DNA from: Dehalobacterium formicoaceticum
GTDB lineage: Bacteria; Bacillota; Dehalobacteriia; Dehalobacteriales; Dehalobacteriaceae
Direction: 5' to 3'
DNA length: 64,000 bases
Assembly (NCBI RefSeq): GCF_002224645.1
Contig: NZ_CP022121.1
Span: forward strand, 1,990,501 to 2,054,500
The position numbers were made by a program, and so were the translations under genes. The notes under the pieces were generated by a model. That model ran no database searches, had not been told where the DNA came from, and saw nothing but the letters and a program-made list of their open reading frames with translations. Shown here piece after piece: positions 46,201-54,550 of the stretch (position 1 is the first letter of the stretch; every line of letters begins with the position of its first letter).

Positions 46201-46984
46201 CTCCCACGGCACCGACGTGTGGTTGAATAATGCCCAGGAATTAATTCGTTCCGGCACCTGCAAAACCTCAGAAACCATTTCCTGCCGGGATGACATTATG
46301 GTTTACCTGATGCAAAAGGGCCTGGAGCCCCAAATCGCCTTTAAAATCATGGAGGATGTGCGGAAAGGAAAAGGGGTCAAACCGGAATACGAAGGGGCGA
46401 TGAAATCCTGCCAGGTGCCGGATTGGTATATTGACTCCTGCAAAAGAATTAAATATATGTTTCCCAAGGCTCATGCCACCGCTTATGTGACTATGGCCTA
46501 CCGGATCGCCTGGTTCAAAGTCAACTTCCCGGAAGCCTTTTATGCCTCCTTCTTCTCCGTCCGGGCCGATGAATTTGATGCCGACCTGATGGTTCGGGGC
46601 GTGAAAGGGGTCTTAAGAGCCATGGACGAAATTGAGGGTAAAGGAAATGAGGCCAGCACCAAGGAAAAGAATCTGCTCACCATTCTGGAGGTGGTATTGG
46701 AAATGTATCAGCGGGGGATTGATCTCCTGCCGGTAAGTCTGGAAAACTCTGCCGCAGAAAAATTTCACATTACCGACCGGGGCATTCTGCCGCCTCTCTC
46801 CAGCCTGCAGGGATTGGGGGTTACGGCCGCCCACAATTTGGTGGCGGCCCGGGAAGAAAAACCCTTCTGCACCTGGGATGATATCCGTCTCCGGGGCAAG
46901 GCCAGCAAAACGGTGATCGATATGATGGCCGCCCACGGCTGCCTGGATCATTTGCCGGAAAGCAGTCAAATGTGTTTGTTCTAA
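43226..46984 (+). CDS. polC: DNA polymerase III alpha subunit PolC lacking the exonuclease domain
   Basis: Replicative polymerase of low-GC Gram-positives. N-terminal domain, then the OB-fold (VVMGRIISLATRELRSGRT near 253), PHP domain from about 350 (ELHLHTKMSSLDAV, AIAITDHGVVQAFPEA), and the polymerase core with GSRGSVGSSMVATMMG near 690, zinc-type CPGCCYSRF and CPRCG, PDIDLNFSGDYQPRAH near 780 and the C-terminal helix-hairpin domain. Standard PolC has a DnaQ-like 3'-5' exonuclease of about 170 residues inside PHP after GVEGYLVDD. Here GVEGYLIDDEETDIPW runs straight into SHHIIILVKNQGGLLNLYRL (residues about 408-445). At 1252 residues it is shorter by just that amount. No frameshift is seen. 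Proofreading would need a separate protein. Confidence 0.95.
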   Translation: MTDLNDLIAQCGLPRETKAVFRQMQVKKARISRKKRSLTLVVELPCPISEEDVGFFCALIQENLPAFQEVVLEVMTGRENYTLAQVIEKERGVLLETLEEKVAGVKNWLHMAKWQCADLPAPDGSGLEGLILTFPHPFAVEILEEKKLPQILGSLMHFRYGLDVPVELKLDDEAEENYEEHGREGDKDQEAIPYEEIDRAALLQYCAVSDSSSPAASRGEGKKAIPTQGDVILGKVIKGEPIPLEKIREEERSAVVMGRIISLATRELRSGRTLIIFDLTDDTDSISVKLFTDEKTPDKVFTALKKGAWVKVRGPVQTDKYSQELTLMAYDISTGQAVEREDHAPEKRVELHLHTKMSSLDAVVDTSRVVALAAKWGHRAIAITDHGVVQAFPEAYQAGKEHKIKIIYGVEGYLIDDEETDIPWQKQKSHHIIILVKNQGGLLNLYRLISLSHLETYYRKPRILKSVLQRHREGLILGSACEAGELYRAILNKKTGAEIEGIAQFYDYLEIQPLGNNEFLVRNDQVPDRKSLMEINKTIIALGEKHQKPVAATGDVHFIEEGDAIYRKILMAGKGFEDDIQAPLYFRTTEEMLAEFSYLGEETAQKVVIRDPNWIAEQIEDVLPIPQELYPPEIEGAEEQVEEMTWGTARSLYGETLPNLVQARIDKELNSIIKHGFSVLYLIAHKLVKKSNDDGYLVGSRGSVGSSMVATMMGITEVNPLPPHYRCPGCCYSRFITDGSLGSGPDLPDEDCPRCGKALVKDGHDIPFETFLGFEGDKTPDIDLNFSGDYQPRAHKYVEELFGKDHVFRAGTISTIAERTAFGFVKNYLTDRNLQARDAEVNRLVSGCSGVKRTTGQHPGGLMVVPTKLDIHKFSPIQHPADDMKSDIITTHFDYHSISDRLVKLDILGHDDPTMIKMLEDLTGIDAKNIKLDDQETLSLFSGVEILKVTPKEIRSNVGTYGVPEFGTKFVRQMLEDIRPSSFSDLVRISGFSHGTDVWLNNAQELIRSGTCKTSETISCRDDIMVYLMQKGLEPQIAFKIMEDVRKGKGVKPEYEGAMKSCQVPDWYIDSCKRIKYMFPKAHATAYVTMAYRIAWFKVNFPEAFYASFFSVRADEFDADLMVRGVKGVLRAMDEIEGKGNEASTKEKNLLTILEVVLEMYQRGIDLLPVSLENSAAEKFHITDRGILPPLSSLQGLGVTAAHNLVAAREEKPFCTWDDIRLRGKASKTVIDMMAAHGCLDHLPESSQMCLF

Positions 46985-47020
46985 AGTGGATCGGGATCAA
47001 TGTTTCCACTATCGCATAAG

Positions 47021-47046
47021 AAAAACCGGGCGTTAGCCCGGTTTTT
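47021..47046 (+). terminator. polC terminator
   Basis: AAAAACCGGGC pairs with GCCCGGTTTTT around a GTTA loop. The 16-base core CCGGGCGTTAGCCCGG is identical in the terminator at 54512. Confidence 0.92.
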
Positions 47047-47156
47047 CCTATGCAAGAGCAAAAACAGGAGCTTTTTTTAAAGGAAATTAAACTAATCTCT
47101 TGAATTCTATCAATATGATTCATATCTATGATTTATATCTGGGAGGGATCCCCATC

Positions 47157-48767
47157 ATGAAACTCATATCCGAAAGAAGCCATCCTGCTGAAATCAAGGA
47201 TGTTATCGAGGAACTTACCAGGCAAAATAAACGTTTAACCATCATTAACCACATTGCCCAAAGCATCAATGTAGAGATGTCCTATGATGAAATCATCCAT
47301 CAGGTTGCCGTGCCGCTGAAAAAGGTATTACCCTACGATCTATTAAGCTTTTGTCTCATTGAAAACAATCAATTGATTATTAAATCCGGTATCCCCAAGG
47401 AACAAAAAATTTTAGGCGAGGGATGGGTGCTTCATGCTGAAAATTCAGCTCCCTGGAAAGCAATCCATGACAAGCACTGTTTCTTGCGACAGGATATCCC
47501 CAACGACCCTCATCAGTATCAGGAGGACGAGGATTTACTTTCTCTTCCTATACGTTGCGCCATTATGGCGCCTCTTCTGGTTAATAATGAAGTCATCGGC
47601 GCTCTTAACTTCGGCAGCAAAAACACCTATGCCTATCGGGAGCATGATTTTCTTTTTGTCCAGCAATTAGCGGATCAATTAGCTGTATGCCTCAAAAACA
47701 CTCAGCTTTTTAACCAAATTTCCAGAATTAAAGCAGATTGGGAACAAACCTTCCAAGCTGTCCCGGATCAATTGTTTCTCATGGATCAGAACTACACCGT
47801 CTTAAGGCATAACCAGCTTCCAGAGATCTCTACCTCTCCCGAACGACCGAAATGTTATCAGATCTGTAATCGCTGCCACGGCCACCTGCAGCTCTGTCCC
47901 GGGGGAGAAGCCTTTATCCAAGGTGAATCCGCCACTAAGGAGCTGATCAGTGCTGATCAGCAAAAGATTTATCTTATTTCCGCATACCCTGTCAGAACCA
48001 GTCAGGAAAAAGTCAGTAATGTGGTGCTCTATATTCAAGATATCACGGAAAAACGGTTGCTGGAATACAAGCTCTTTGGATCAGCAAAAATGGCTTCCAT
48101 CGGGGAGATGGCAGCAGGAGTGGCTCATGAGTTGAACAGTACCCTGACCGCAATTATTGGCAACTCCGATTTGCTTTTAAGAAACCCCCTCTCGGAATAT
48201 AAATCCACTAAGCTCCTTACTGATATAAGAAACTGCGGCCAGCGCAGCAAAAAAATCATCCAAAACCTGCTCACCTTTTCCCGACAGGATAATGTAGCCT
48301 TAGAAACTGTGCTAATTAATGATGTGGTGAAAAACAGTCTTTCCCTTATTTCCTATCAGATTGAAAAAAATAATATTACTATTCAAGAAAACTATCTGAG
48401 AAATATCCCTCCTTTGCTGGGTAACAAGCTCCAGTTGGAGCAAGTGGTGATTAATTTTCTTTTGAATGCCCGGGACGCATTACAAAAAAATGAAAATGGC
48501 ACCATTACAATCAGCACCACCCTTACCGACGATATTAAAACAAGAACCACCTGGGCGGTGGTGACCGTGGAAGATAATGGCGAAGGCATTTCTAAAAAGA
48601 ATCTTAATAAAATTTTCCAACCATTTTTTACCTTAAGAGCCAAGACAGGAGGTACGGGGCTGGGGCTCCCCCTCAGCCTGGGCATTGCCCAAACCCATGG
48701 AGGCAGGATTGAAGTATGGAGCGAATTAGGCAAAGGAAGCAAATTTTCCTTAATGCTTCCCCTTTGA
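47157..48767 (+). CDS. GAF-PAS sensor histidine kinase with a Cys-rich PAS
   Basis: Soluble sensor kinase of 536 residues. A GAF domain spans about 30-190. A PAS domain follows and includes CYQICNRCHGHLQLCPGG near 232-249, four cysteines that could bind a metal or iron-sulfur cluster. HisKA has AAGVAHELNSTLTAIIGNSD with the phosphorylated His near 322. HATPase has VEDNGEGISKKNLNK and TGGTGLGLPLSLG. ATG 47157 follows GGGAGGG and is preferred to the longer frame from 47100. The sigma-54 activator downstream starts 47 bases after its end and is the likely cognate regulator. Confidence 0.88.
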   Translation: MKLISERSHPAEIKDVIEELTRQNKRLTIINHIAQSINVEMSYDEIIHQVAVPLKKVLPYDLLSFCLIENNQLIIKSGIPKEQKILGEGWVLHAENSAPWKAIHDKHCFLRQDIPNDPHQYQEDEDLLSLPIRCAIMAPLLVNNEVIGALNFGSKNTYAYREHDFLFVQQLADQLAVCLKNTQLFNQISRIKADWEQTFQAVPDQLFLMDQNYTVLRHNQLPEISTSPERPKCYQICNRCHGHLQLCPGGEAFIQGESATKELISADQQKIYLISAYPVRTSQEKVSNVVLYIQDITEKRLLEYKLFGSAKMASIGEMAAGVAHELNSTLTAIIGNSDLLLRNPLSEYKSTKLLTDIRNCGQRSKKIIQNLLTFSRQDNVALETVLINDVVKNSLSLISYQIEKNNITIQENYLRNIPPLLGNKLQLEQVVINFLLNARDALQKNENGTITISTTLTDDIKTRTTWAVVTVEDNGEGISKKNLNKIFQPFFTLRAKTGGTGLGLPLSLGIAQTHGGRIEVWSELGKGSKFSLMLPL

Positions 48768-48814
48768 GTATGGGATTCAAATCGATGATTTCCCAGGATA
48801 AGGAGGTCAAAATT

Positions 48815-50254
48815 ATGGAAAAGCTAAAGATTCTCGTTATTGATGATGAAGTAGAAGTATGTACCTTCTTTTCCTTCTATTTTCAGGAGGAAAAAGGCCT
48901 GACTGTTCAGGTGGCTTATTCCGGCAAGGATGCCCGGGCATGTTTTTCTAATAACAGTTACGATCTGGCCTTGGTGGATTTGAAGCTTCCTGATGACGAC
49001 GGTATCAGCCTGTTAAAAGCAATAAAGGCCTCCAACCCTTATTGCCGTGTGATGATTATGACTGGCTACAGCACCATTAAATCTGCCGTAGAAGCCATCA
49101 AATACGGTGCTGATGACTATATTGACAAGCCTTTTGACGATCTGAATCAACTGGATGAAATCCTAGGTCAGGTGCTCCAAGAGATCCAGGACGCCGAGCC
49201 TCATTTTACTCCGGAATTAGACGCGGATGCTTTAAACTACGGCATTGTCCTGGCCAAAAATAGTCCTCTGAAACAGGTGCTGGCCCTGGGAAAAAAAATC
49301 GCCAACAAAAAAATCCCCATTCTCATTGAAGGAGAAACAGGCACCGGCAAGGAGCTTTTAGCGCGCTTTATTCACGGCCATAGTCATCGGGGGAACCAAC
49401 CTTTCATTCCTGTTAATTGCGGTGCCCTGACAGAGACCTTATTAGAAAGTGAATTATTCGGCTACGAAAAAGGTGCCTTTACCGGGGCATCAGGCACCAG
49501 AAAAGGATTTTTTGAGATTGCTCACAACAGCACTCTTTTTCTGGACGAGATTAATAGTGCCTCCCCGGCCATCCAATTAAAGCTGCTACGGGTTTTAGAG
49601 ACAGGAGAATTCTTTCGCGTGGGCGGGGAAACGCCTGTTAAAACAGACGTGCGCATTATCGCCGCTTCCAATCAAAATCTGCGGCAAGCTGTGCAAGAAG
49701 GGTATTTTCGCGAGGATCTCTTCTATCGATTAGATGTGGTTAAGTTACTGTTGCCATCCTTGAAGGAGAGAAAAGCAGACCTCCCCCTGCTCATTCAATA
49801 TTTTATTGATAAGAATAAACCGGAAAAAGGGGAGGGATCCTTGATTTCTTTTACCCCGAAGGCCTTTGAAGCACTGATGAATTATTCCTGGCCCGGGAAT
49901 GTGAGAGAGCTATCCAATATCATCATCCGTGCTTTAACCCTATGTGAGGAAAAGGAAATACCTGCTCATATCCTGCCCAAACATATTCTGGGCACTTCTG
50001 TCTCCATGACACTGTCTGAGGAGCAGGGTAAAGACTGGCACAGTTGGCGGGAAAATCAATTACATTTCATTATGAGTCAGGATTCCATTCAGTTTATGGA
50101 CATCCTGGAAAAATGGGAGGCTGAAAAATGCCTTTTTCTGCAATCACTCATTATGGAGGTCCTGAAAAAAACAGAAAATGATCAAAAAGAAGCGGCACGG
50201 CTTTTAGGTATTACCCCTCGAACCCTGCGTTACTGGAAAAATGAACAAAAATGA
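48815..50254 (+). CDS. NtrC-type sigma-54-dependent response regulator
   Basis: Three-domain activator of 479 residues. The receiver domain (1-120) has ILVIDDEVEV and the phosphoacceptor in LALVDLKLPDDDG near 56. The AAA+ domain (about 145-385) has GETGTGKELLARFIHG, the sigma-54 contact loop GYEKGAFTGASG near 217-228, and LFLDEINSASPAIQLKLLR. A Fis-type helix-turn-helix ends it (QKEAARLLGITPRTLRYW). ATG 48815 has AAGGAGG before it. It is cotranscribed with the kinase, and a -24/-12 promoter lies just downstream in front of the hydroxylase operon, its probable target. Confidence 0.93.
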   Translation: MEKLKILVIDDEVEVCTFFSFYFQEEKGLTVQVAYSGKDARACFSNNSYDLALVDLKLPDDDGISLLKAIKASNPYCRVMIMTGYSTIKSAVEAIKYGADDYIDKPFDDLNQLDEILGQVLQEIQDAEPHFTPELDADALNYGIVLAKNSPLKQVLALGKKIANKKIPILIEGETGTGKELLARFIHGHSHRGNQPFIPVNCGALTETLLESELFGYEKGAFTGASGTRKGFFEIAHNSTLFLDEINSASPAIQLKLLRVLETGEFFRVGGETPVKTDVRIIAASNQNLRQAVQEGYFREDLFYRLDVVKLLLPSLKERKADLPLLIQYFIDKNKPEKGEGSLISFTPKAFEALMNYSWPGNVRELSNIIIRALTLCEEKEIPAHILPKHILGTSVSMTLSEEQGKDWHSWRENQLHFIMSQDSIQFMDILEKWEAEKCLFLQSLIMEVLKKTENDQKEAARLLGITPRTLRYWKNEQK

Positions 50255-50263
50255 TAGCTTTTC

Positions 50264-50294
50264 AAAGAGGATCAGGAAGAAATTGATCCTCTTT
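50264..50294 (+). terminator. Terminator-like hairpin after the response regulator gene
   Basis: AAAGAGGATCA pairs with TGATCCTCTTT around a 9-base loop. The T run is short. Confidence 0.6.
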
Positions 50295-50322
50295 ATCATT
50301 TAATGACCTAACCGCCACAGTA

Positions 50323-50361
50323 AATAGCCGTAATATCGATAATGCCGTTTTTTCGGCTATT
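50323..50361. promoter_or_regulatory. Candidate upstream activator site 1
   Basis: AATAGCCG (50323) and CGGCTATT (50354) form an inverted repeat with TAATATCGATAATG and T-rich sequence inside, about 200 bases before the -24/-12 promoter. It shares AGCCG/CGGCT half-sites with the palindrome at 50457. Confidence 0.5.
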
Positions 50362-50456
50362 TGGCCCATGAATAAATTAATTTTATCAAACATGGATAAA
50401 TCATATAATTATCCTTTATAATGCCCTGTCTAAACTTTAATATATCTGGTTCATAT

Positions 50457-50472
50457 AGCCGAAATCTCGGCT
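50457..50472. promoter_or_regulatory. Candidate upstream activator site 2
   Basis: Perfect palindrome AGCCGA-AATC-TCGGCT about 60 to 75 bases before the -24 element. Distance and symmetry suit an NtrC-family enhancer site. Confidence 0.55.
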
Positions 50473-50532
50473 GCCAAATTATTGCATTCCTTTCTTTTCT
50501 TACTCCTGCTTAGTTTTCGGAGAATCCCCTCC

Positions 50533-50550
50533 TTGGCACCCTTCTTGCAC
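50533..50550 (+). promoter_or_regulatory. Sigma-54 (-24/-12) promoter of the molybdenum hydroxylase operon
   Basis: TTGGCAC, then CCTTC, then TTGCAC matches the sigma-54 consensus TGGCAC-N5-TTGCA at all ten key bases. Transcription should start near 50561, leaving an mRNA leader of about 135 bases before the FAD subunit gene. Confidence 0.88.
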
Positions 50551-50695
50551 TATACATATCACATATCACATCAACCATATTCCGTATTTCATTTTAAACT
50601 TCACTTTCCATATTTTGCTTTTTACTACCACTTGCTGCATACGACAAATTGCTTCCCTGAAATCTTATTGACAAAGGAAAAGGAGGTTCATGCTC

Positions 50696-51583
50696 ATGAT
50701 AGAGGAGTATTATTTCGCAAAATCAGTCTCTGATGCCCTATTTTTCCTCAAGGAAAATCAAGGTCAAGCTCGGATTATTGCCGGTGGTACAGATTTATTG
50801 TTGGATCTCGCGGATGAAAAAAAGCATGCGGCCAAACTGGTGGATATCACCCACATCTCCGAACTGGCAGAAATCACGGTGGAAGAAAATTTCATGCGCA
50901 TCGGCGCCGCCGTGACCCATACCCAGATTACCAGATCGCCCCACATTCAAAAACACTTCCCGGCCTTGGCTGCAGCTTCCGGTAAAGTAGGTTCTTTACA
51001 AATTAGAAATATTTCCACCTTGGTGGGAAATATTATCAATGCCCAACCGGCAGCAGACGGAGCTGTTGCCTTAAGTGCCTTAGATGCCCGCATTGAGATG
51101 ATGTCCGAAGGGAGCTTAAGCACTTTGCCCTTGGATGATGCTTATCTGGGCACGGGAAAAAGCGCTGTCAATAGCCAGGCGCAACTGGTCACCGGCGTGA
51201 TCATTCCTCTGCCCCAGAAAAATCAAAGCTCCGCTTTTATTCGTCTGGAGCAAAGAAAGGCTCTGGCACTGCCGATGTTAAATGTGGCTGTTAATGTTAC
51301 ACTGGATGCTTCACTGGAAGGCTTTGTCAGAGCAGCCATCGTGATGGCGCCTGTAGGTCCCAAACCCACTCATGCAATGGAAGCAGAAGCTTTTCTGCAG
51401 AATGTCCCCGTCACACCGGACACAATTAGGCAAGCTGCCCAATTAGCTGCCAAGGAAGCTAATCCCCGTACCAGCCTGATTCGCGGCTCAAGAGAATATC
51501 GTATCAATGTCTTACCGGTATTGGTACAAAGAGCCCTTGATCAGGCAATACAACAAATCAAGCAGGACAATCATTTAATGTAA
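50696..51583 (+). CDS. Molybdenum hydroxylase, FAD-binding subunit (xanthine dehydrogenase family)
   Basis: Medium subunit (CoxM/XdhB type) of 295 residues. FAD-binding loops are ARIIAGGTDLLLDLADEK near 24 and STLVGNIINAQPAADGAVAL near 109. It takes electrons from the 2Fe-2S subunit. ATG 50696 lies nine bases from AGGAGG and is preferred to ATG 50690. It is the first gene of a three-gene operon in the order FAD, 2Fe-2S, Mo, driven by the sigma-54 promoter. The substrate (purine, nicotinate or aldehyde-like) is not evident. Confidence 0.9.
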   Translation: MIEEYYFAKSVSDALFFLKENQGQARIIAGGTDLLLDLADEKKHAAKLVDITHISELAEITVEENFMRIGAAVTHTQITRSPHIQKHFPALAAASGKVGSLQIRNISTLVGNIINAQPAADGAVALSALDARIEMMSEGSLSTLPLDDAYLGTGKSAVNSQAQLVTGVIIPLPQKNQSSAFIRLEQRKALALPMLNVAVNVTLDASLEGFVRAAIVMAPVGPKPTHAMEAEAFLQNVPVTPDTIRQAAQLAAKEANPRTSLIRGSREYRINVLPVLVQRALDQAIQQIKQDNHLM

Positions 51584-51599
51584 AGGAGGCACTTCCGCT

Positions 51600-52120
51600 A
51601 TGTTTAACCTAAAATTCACCTTAAACGGAGAGGCTGCAGAAGTCTTGGTTGCTCATGGGGCAATGCTGGTTGATATTCTGCGGGATCAGCTGACCTTAAC
51701 CGGCACAAAAAAGGCTGCGGCAAAGGAGAATGCGGAGCCTGTACCGTAATTATGAACGGTATTGCCGTAAACTCATGTATGATCCCCGCGATGAAGGCCT
51801 TTGGCTCAGTGATTGAAACCATTGAAGGGATTGCTCCTAAGAATGGGGTGCATCCCCTCCAGGAATCCTTTATGGATGAAGGGGCAGTCCAATGCGGCTT
51901 TTGTACCCCGGGGATGATCATGTCTGCCAAGGCCTTGTTGGATCATAGACCTCACCCTACCTCAGAAGAAATTAAGGAAGCGATCGGCGGAAATATCTGT
52001 CGCTGCACAGGCTATGTGAAAATTGAGAAGGCCATCCAAAGAGCGGCTGAAGAAATAGAAAAAGCAAAAAATGAAGAAGTAAAGTGCCAAAAAGGGAGGG
52101 ATTCTTGTGCAAACCTTTAA
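51600..52120 (+). CDS. Molybdenum hydroxylase, 2x[2Fe-2S] subunit, split by a -1 frame change at 51707-51713
   Basis: Small subunit (CoxS/XdhC type). The frame from ATG 51600 reads NLKFTLNGE to LTGTKK and then hits a stop at 51747. The next frame continues with GCGKGECGACTVIMNG and, further on, QCGFCTPGM and GNICRCTGY. Joined by -1 slippage at 51707-51713 (A-AAA-AAG) the product is about 173 residues and matches the family without gap. Eight cysteines then serve two [2Fe-2S] clusters. A six-A run makes a missing base, in sequence or in nature, the plainest explanation. The heptamer is also the classic -1 programmed frameshift site. AAAGGAGGC precedes the start. Confidence 0.85.
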
Positions 52121-54437
52121 TATCGTTGGGAAAAATATTCGCAGAAATGATGCTTTGGAAAAGGTCACCGGAACGGCCACCTTTTCCAGCGATCTGAATT
52201 TACCCGGCATGCTTCATGGTAAGGTTTTAAGAAGTCCCCATCCTCACGCCAAAATTTTATCAATTGATACCTCGGAAGCAGAAAAATATCCTGGCGTCAA
52301 AGCTGTCGCCACCTGGGAAAATACCCCCCGGGTATTGTTTAATACTTCTGCTTCCATGACTTTTACCGTACCTCATCTCACACCGGTGCTGGATCAATAT
52401 ATCTTTGATCAGGTGGTGCGCTATGTGGGAGATGAGGTCGCCGCTGTTGCCGCAGTCAGCGAGGAGGCAGCCGCGGAAGCCCTGAAGCTGATCAAGGTAG
52501 AGTATGAGCTGTTACCTGCTGTTTTTGATCCTTTAGATGCCATCAGAGAAGATGCTCCAATCATTCATGAAAGCAAAACCGGGAAAAATATTTCCGGGGA
52601 GATTGTCAATATTCAACTGGGGGATACAGAGGCCGGCTTTGCCGAATGCGATCTGGTTCTTGAAGAAACATTTAAGCTTCCGGTGCAAAAACAAGTTCAG
52701 TTAGAAACCCAGGCTGCAGTAGCTCGTGTGGGCACCAACGGAGAAATTACAGTTTATTCCACAACCCAAACACCCCACCCCAGCAAAATGATTTTAGCCG
52801 GAATCTTTGGTATCCCCCAGAGTAAGGTTCGTGTCCTTAATCCCCCTTATGTAGGGGGAGGATTCGGCGTCCGTATTGGTCTCAGCGCCAAAGCGGAACC
52901 CATAGCTGTTGCCCTGGCACAGCTTTCCGGTCATCCGGTAAAAGTAGTCTATTCCCGTGAAGAAGATTTTATCGCTTCGGATACCAGACACGGGGGTTAC
53001 GTAACCATCAAGCTAGGTGCCAAAAAAGACGGTACCTTTCATGCCATTCAGCTTCAATCAAGGTTGAACGGCGGCGCCTACTGCAGCTTTGGGGGAGAGG
53101 TACCTGGAGTCCTGGGAGCAATGGGTCTGTCTGTTTACCGCATTCCCCACCAAAGTTATCAGGGATATACCGTCTATACGAATCGCACCCCTGCCGGTGC
53201 TATGCGAGGTTTTGGAAATCCCCAAGCCATGTTTGCCATTGAATCCATGGTAGATATGATGGCAGAAAAATTAGGCATGGATCTTTTAGAGCTCCATCGG
53301 AAAAACATTATGCAGGTGGGAGACACTTGGTGCCTGCCCTATGCTTGCTCCTCCACCGGGCTTATGGAATGTATGGAAAAAGCCGCTCAAAGTATCGGCT
53401 GGGAAAGAAGGGGTAAATTAAATCAACCGGGAGACACAAAACGTCGGGGCATCGGTATGGGTGTAGGTACCCATGTCAGCAACTCCTGGCCCTTCTGTGT
53501 CGACTATGATAATGCCTTAATCACGATACAGCAGGATGGCTCCGTATTGTTATCCTCCGGTGTTCCGGATATCGGTACCGGCACAACCACCACCCTGCCC
53601 CAGTTAGCAGCCGAAGTTTTAGGTATTTCCATGGAGCAAATATATATGACCTTTGCCGATACTCTTACCACTCCCTTCGATATTGGCAGCCATGCCAGCC
53701 GCACCCTGTATGCCGCCGGAACAGCCGTTATTGCCGCGGCGCAAGATGCTAAACAACAAATATTAGAATATGCGGCGGATCTTTTAGATACACCGGCAGA
53801 ACGATTAGATATCAAAGAAGGTATGGTCCATATTCAAGGACAGCCCTTTGGCATCTGCTACGGCAGTGATGCCTGTAAAATGGGGAACGCCAAGTTCACA
53901 AGTATCACTCTTAAGGATCTGGCCTACTATGCCCATCTGAGAAATAAACAATTTATCGGTGTAGGTCGTATCATTCCGGCTAATGCTCCGCCTTGGCATG
54001 CACACTTTGTAGAGGTAGAGGTAGATACGGAAACCGGTGTGATCCAGATCATTAAGGTAGCAGCCGCCCATGACGTAGGTCGGGCTATCAATCCCAAAAT
54101 TGTGGAAGGACAAATTGAAGGTGGCGTGGTAATGGGTCTCGGTTATGCCCTGGGAGAAGAAATTCTTGTGGACGATAAAGGTAAACCTCAACACACCGGC
54201 ATCCATAAATATTTCCTGCCCACCGCCATGGATATTCCGGAGATTGATGCCATGTATGTGGAATCCATTGATCCCACCGGCCCCTTTGGCGCCAAGGGTG
54301 TAGGAGAATGTGGCTTGGTACCTACGGCACCAGCTGTAGCGACAGCAGTATTTGATGCCATCGGCATACGTTTTACCGAGATCCCCATGACCCCAGAAAG
54401 AGTTTATAAAAAAATCAAGGAGCAAAAGGGGAGGTGA
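52107..54437 (+). CDS. Molybdenum hydroxylase, Mo-cofactor catalytic subunit (xanthine dehydrogenase family)
   Basis: Large subunit of 776 residues holding the molybdopterin cytosine dinucleotide site. GKNIRRNDALEKVTGTATF is the usual N-terminus. PPYVGGGFGVRIG near 247, RTPAGAMRGFGNPQAMFAIE near 360, and FGAKGVGECGLVPTAPAVA near 727, with the active-site Glu of GVGE, are family motifs. GTG 52107 overlaps the small subunit gene and follows GGGAGGG, so coupling is likely. The enzyme should be soluble, oxidising an N-heterocycle or aldehyde with water as oxygen donor. No transport or ring-opening genes are nearby to name the substrate. Confidence 0.92.
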   Translation: MQTFNIVGKNIRRNDALEKVTGTATFSSDLNLPGMLHGKVLRSPHPHAKILSIDTSEAEKYPGVKAVATWENTPRVLFNTSASMTFTVPHLTPVLDQYIFDQVVRYVGDEVAAVAAVSEEAAAEALKLIKVEYELLPAVFDPLDAIREDAPIIHESKTGKNISGEIVNIQLGDTEAGFAECDLVLEETFKLPVQKQVQLETQAAVARVGTNGEITVYSTTQTPHPSKMILAGIFGIPQSKVRVLNPPYVGGGFGVRIGLSAKAEPIAVALAQLSGHPVKVVYSREEDFIASDTRHGGYVTIKLGAKKDGTFHAIQLQSRLNGGAYCSFGGEVPGVLGAMGLSVYRIPHQSYQGYTVYTNRTPAGAMRGFGNPQAMFAIESMVDMMAEKLGMDLLELHRKNIMQVGDTWCLPYACSSTGLMECMEKAAQSIGWERRGKLNQPGDTKRRGIGMGVGTHVSNSWPFCVDYDNALITIQQDGSVLLSSGVPDIGTGTTTTLPQLAAEVLGISMEQIYMTFADTLTTPFDIGSHASRTLYAAGTAVIAAAQDAKQQILEYAADLLDTPAERLDIKEGMVHIQGQPFGICYGSDACKMGNAKFTSITLKDLAYYAHLRNKQFIGVGRIIPANAPPWHAHFVEVEVDTETGVIQIIKVAAAHDVGRAINPKIVEGQIEGGVVMGLGYALGEEILVDDKGKPQHTGIHKYFLPTAMDIPEIDAMYVESIDPTGPFGAKGVGECGLVPTAPAVATAVFDAIGIRFTEIPMTPERVYKKIKEQKGR

Positions 54438-54511
54438 CCGCTAATTCCCTCATAGCGAAAGTCCTGATTAATTCCAGCTCGCCTTATGGATATTGAATAG
54501 ATAGGCGTTAA

Positions 54512-54541
54512 AAAAGACCGGGCGTTAGCCCGGTCTTTTTT
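54512..54541. terminator. Bidirectional terminator between the hydroxylase operon and gltA
   Basis: AAAAGACCGGGC pairs with GCCCGGTCTTTT around GTTA, T run following and A run preceding. It serves both the plus-strand operon and the convergent citrate synthase gene. Its core is identical to the polC terminator core. Confidence 0.92.
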
Positions 54542-54550
54542 AGCCACTCT

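Noticed and set aside
50482-50733. 83-codon open frame before the hydroxylase operon
   Set aside because: It covers the sigma-54 promoter and the start of the FAD subunit gene in another frame, with His/Phe/Leu-rich low-quality composition.
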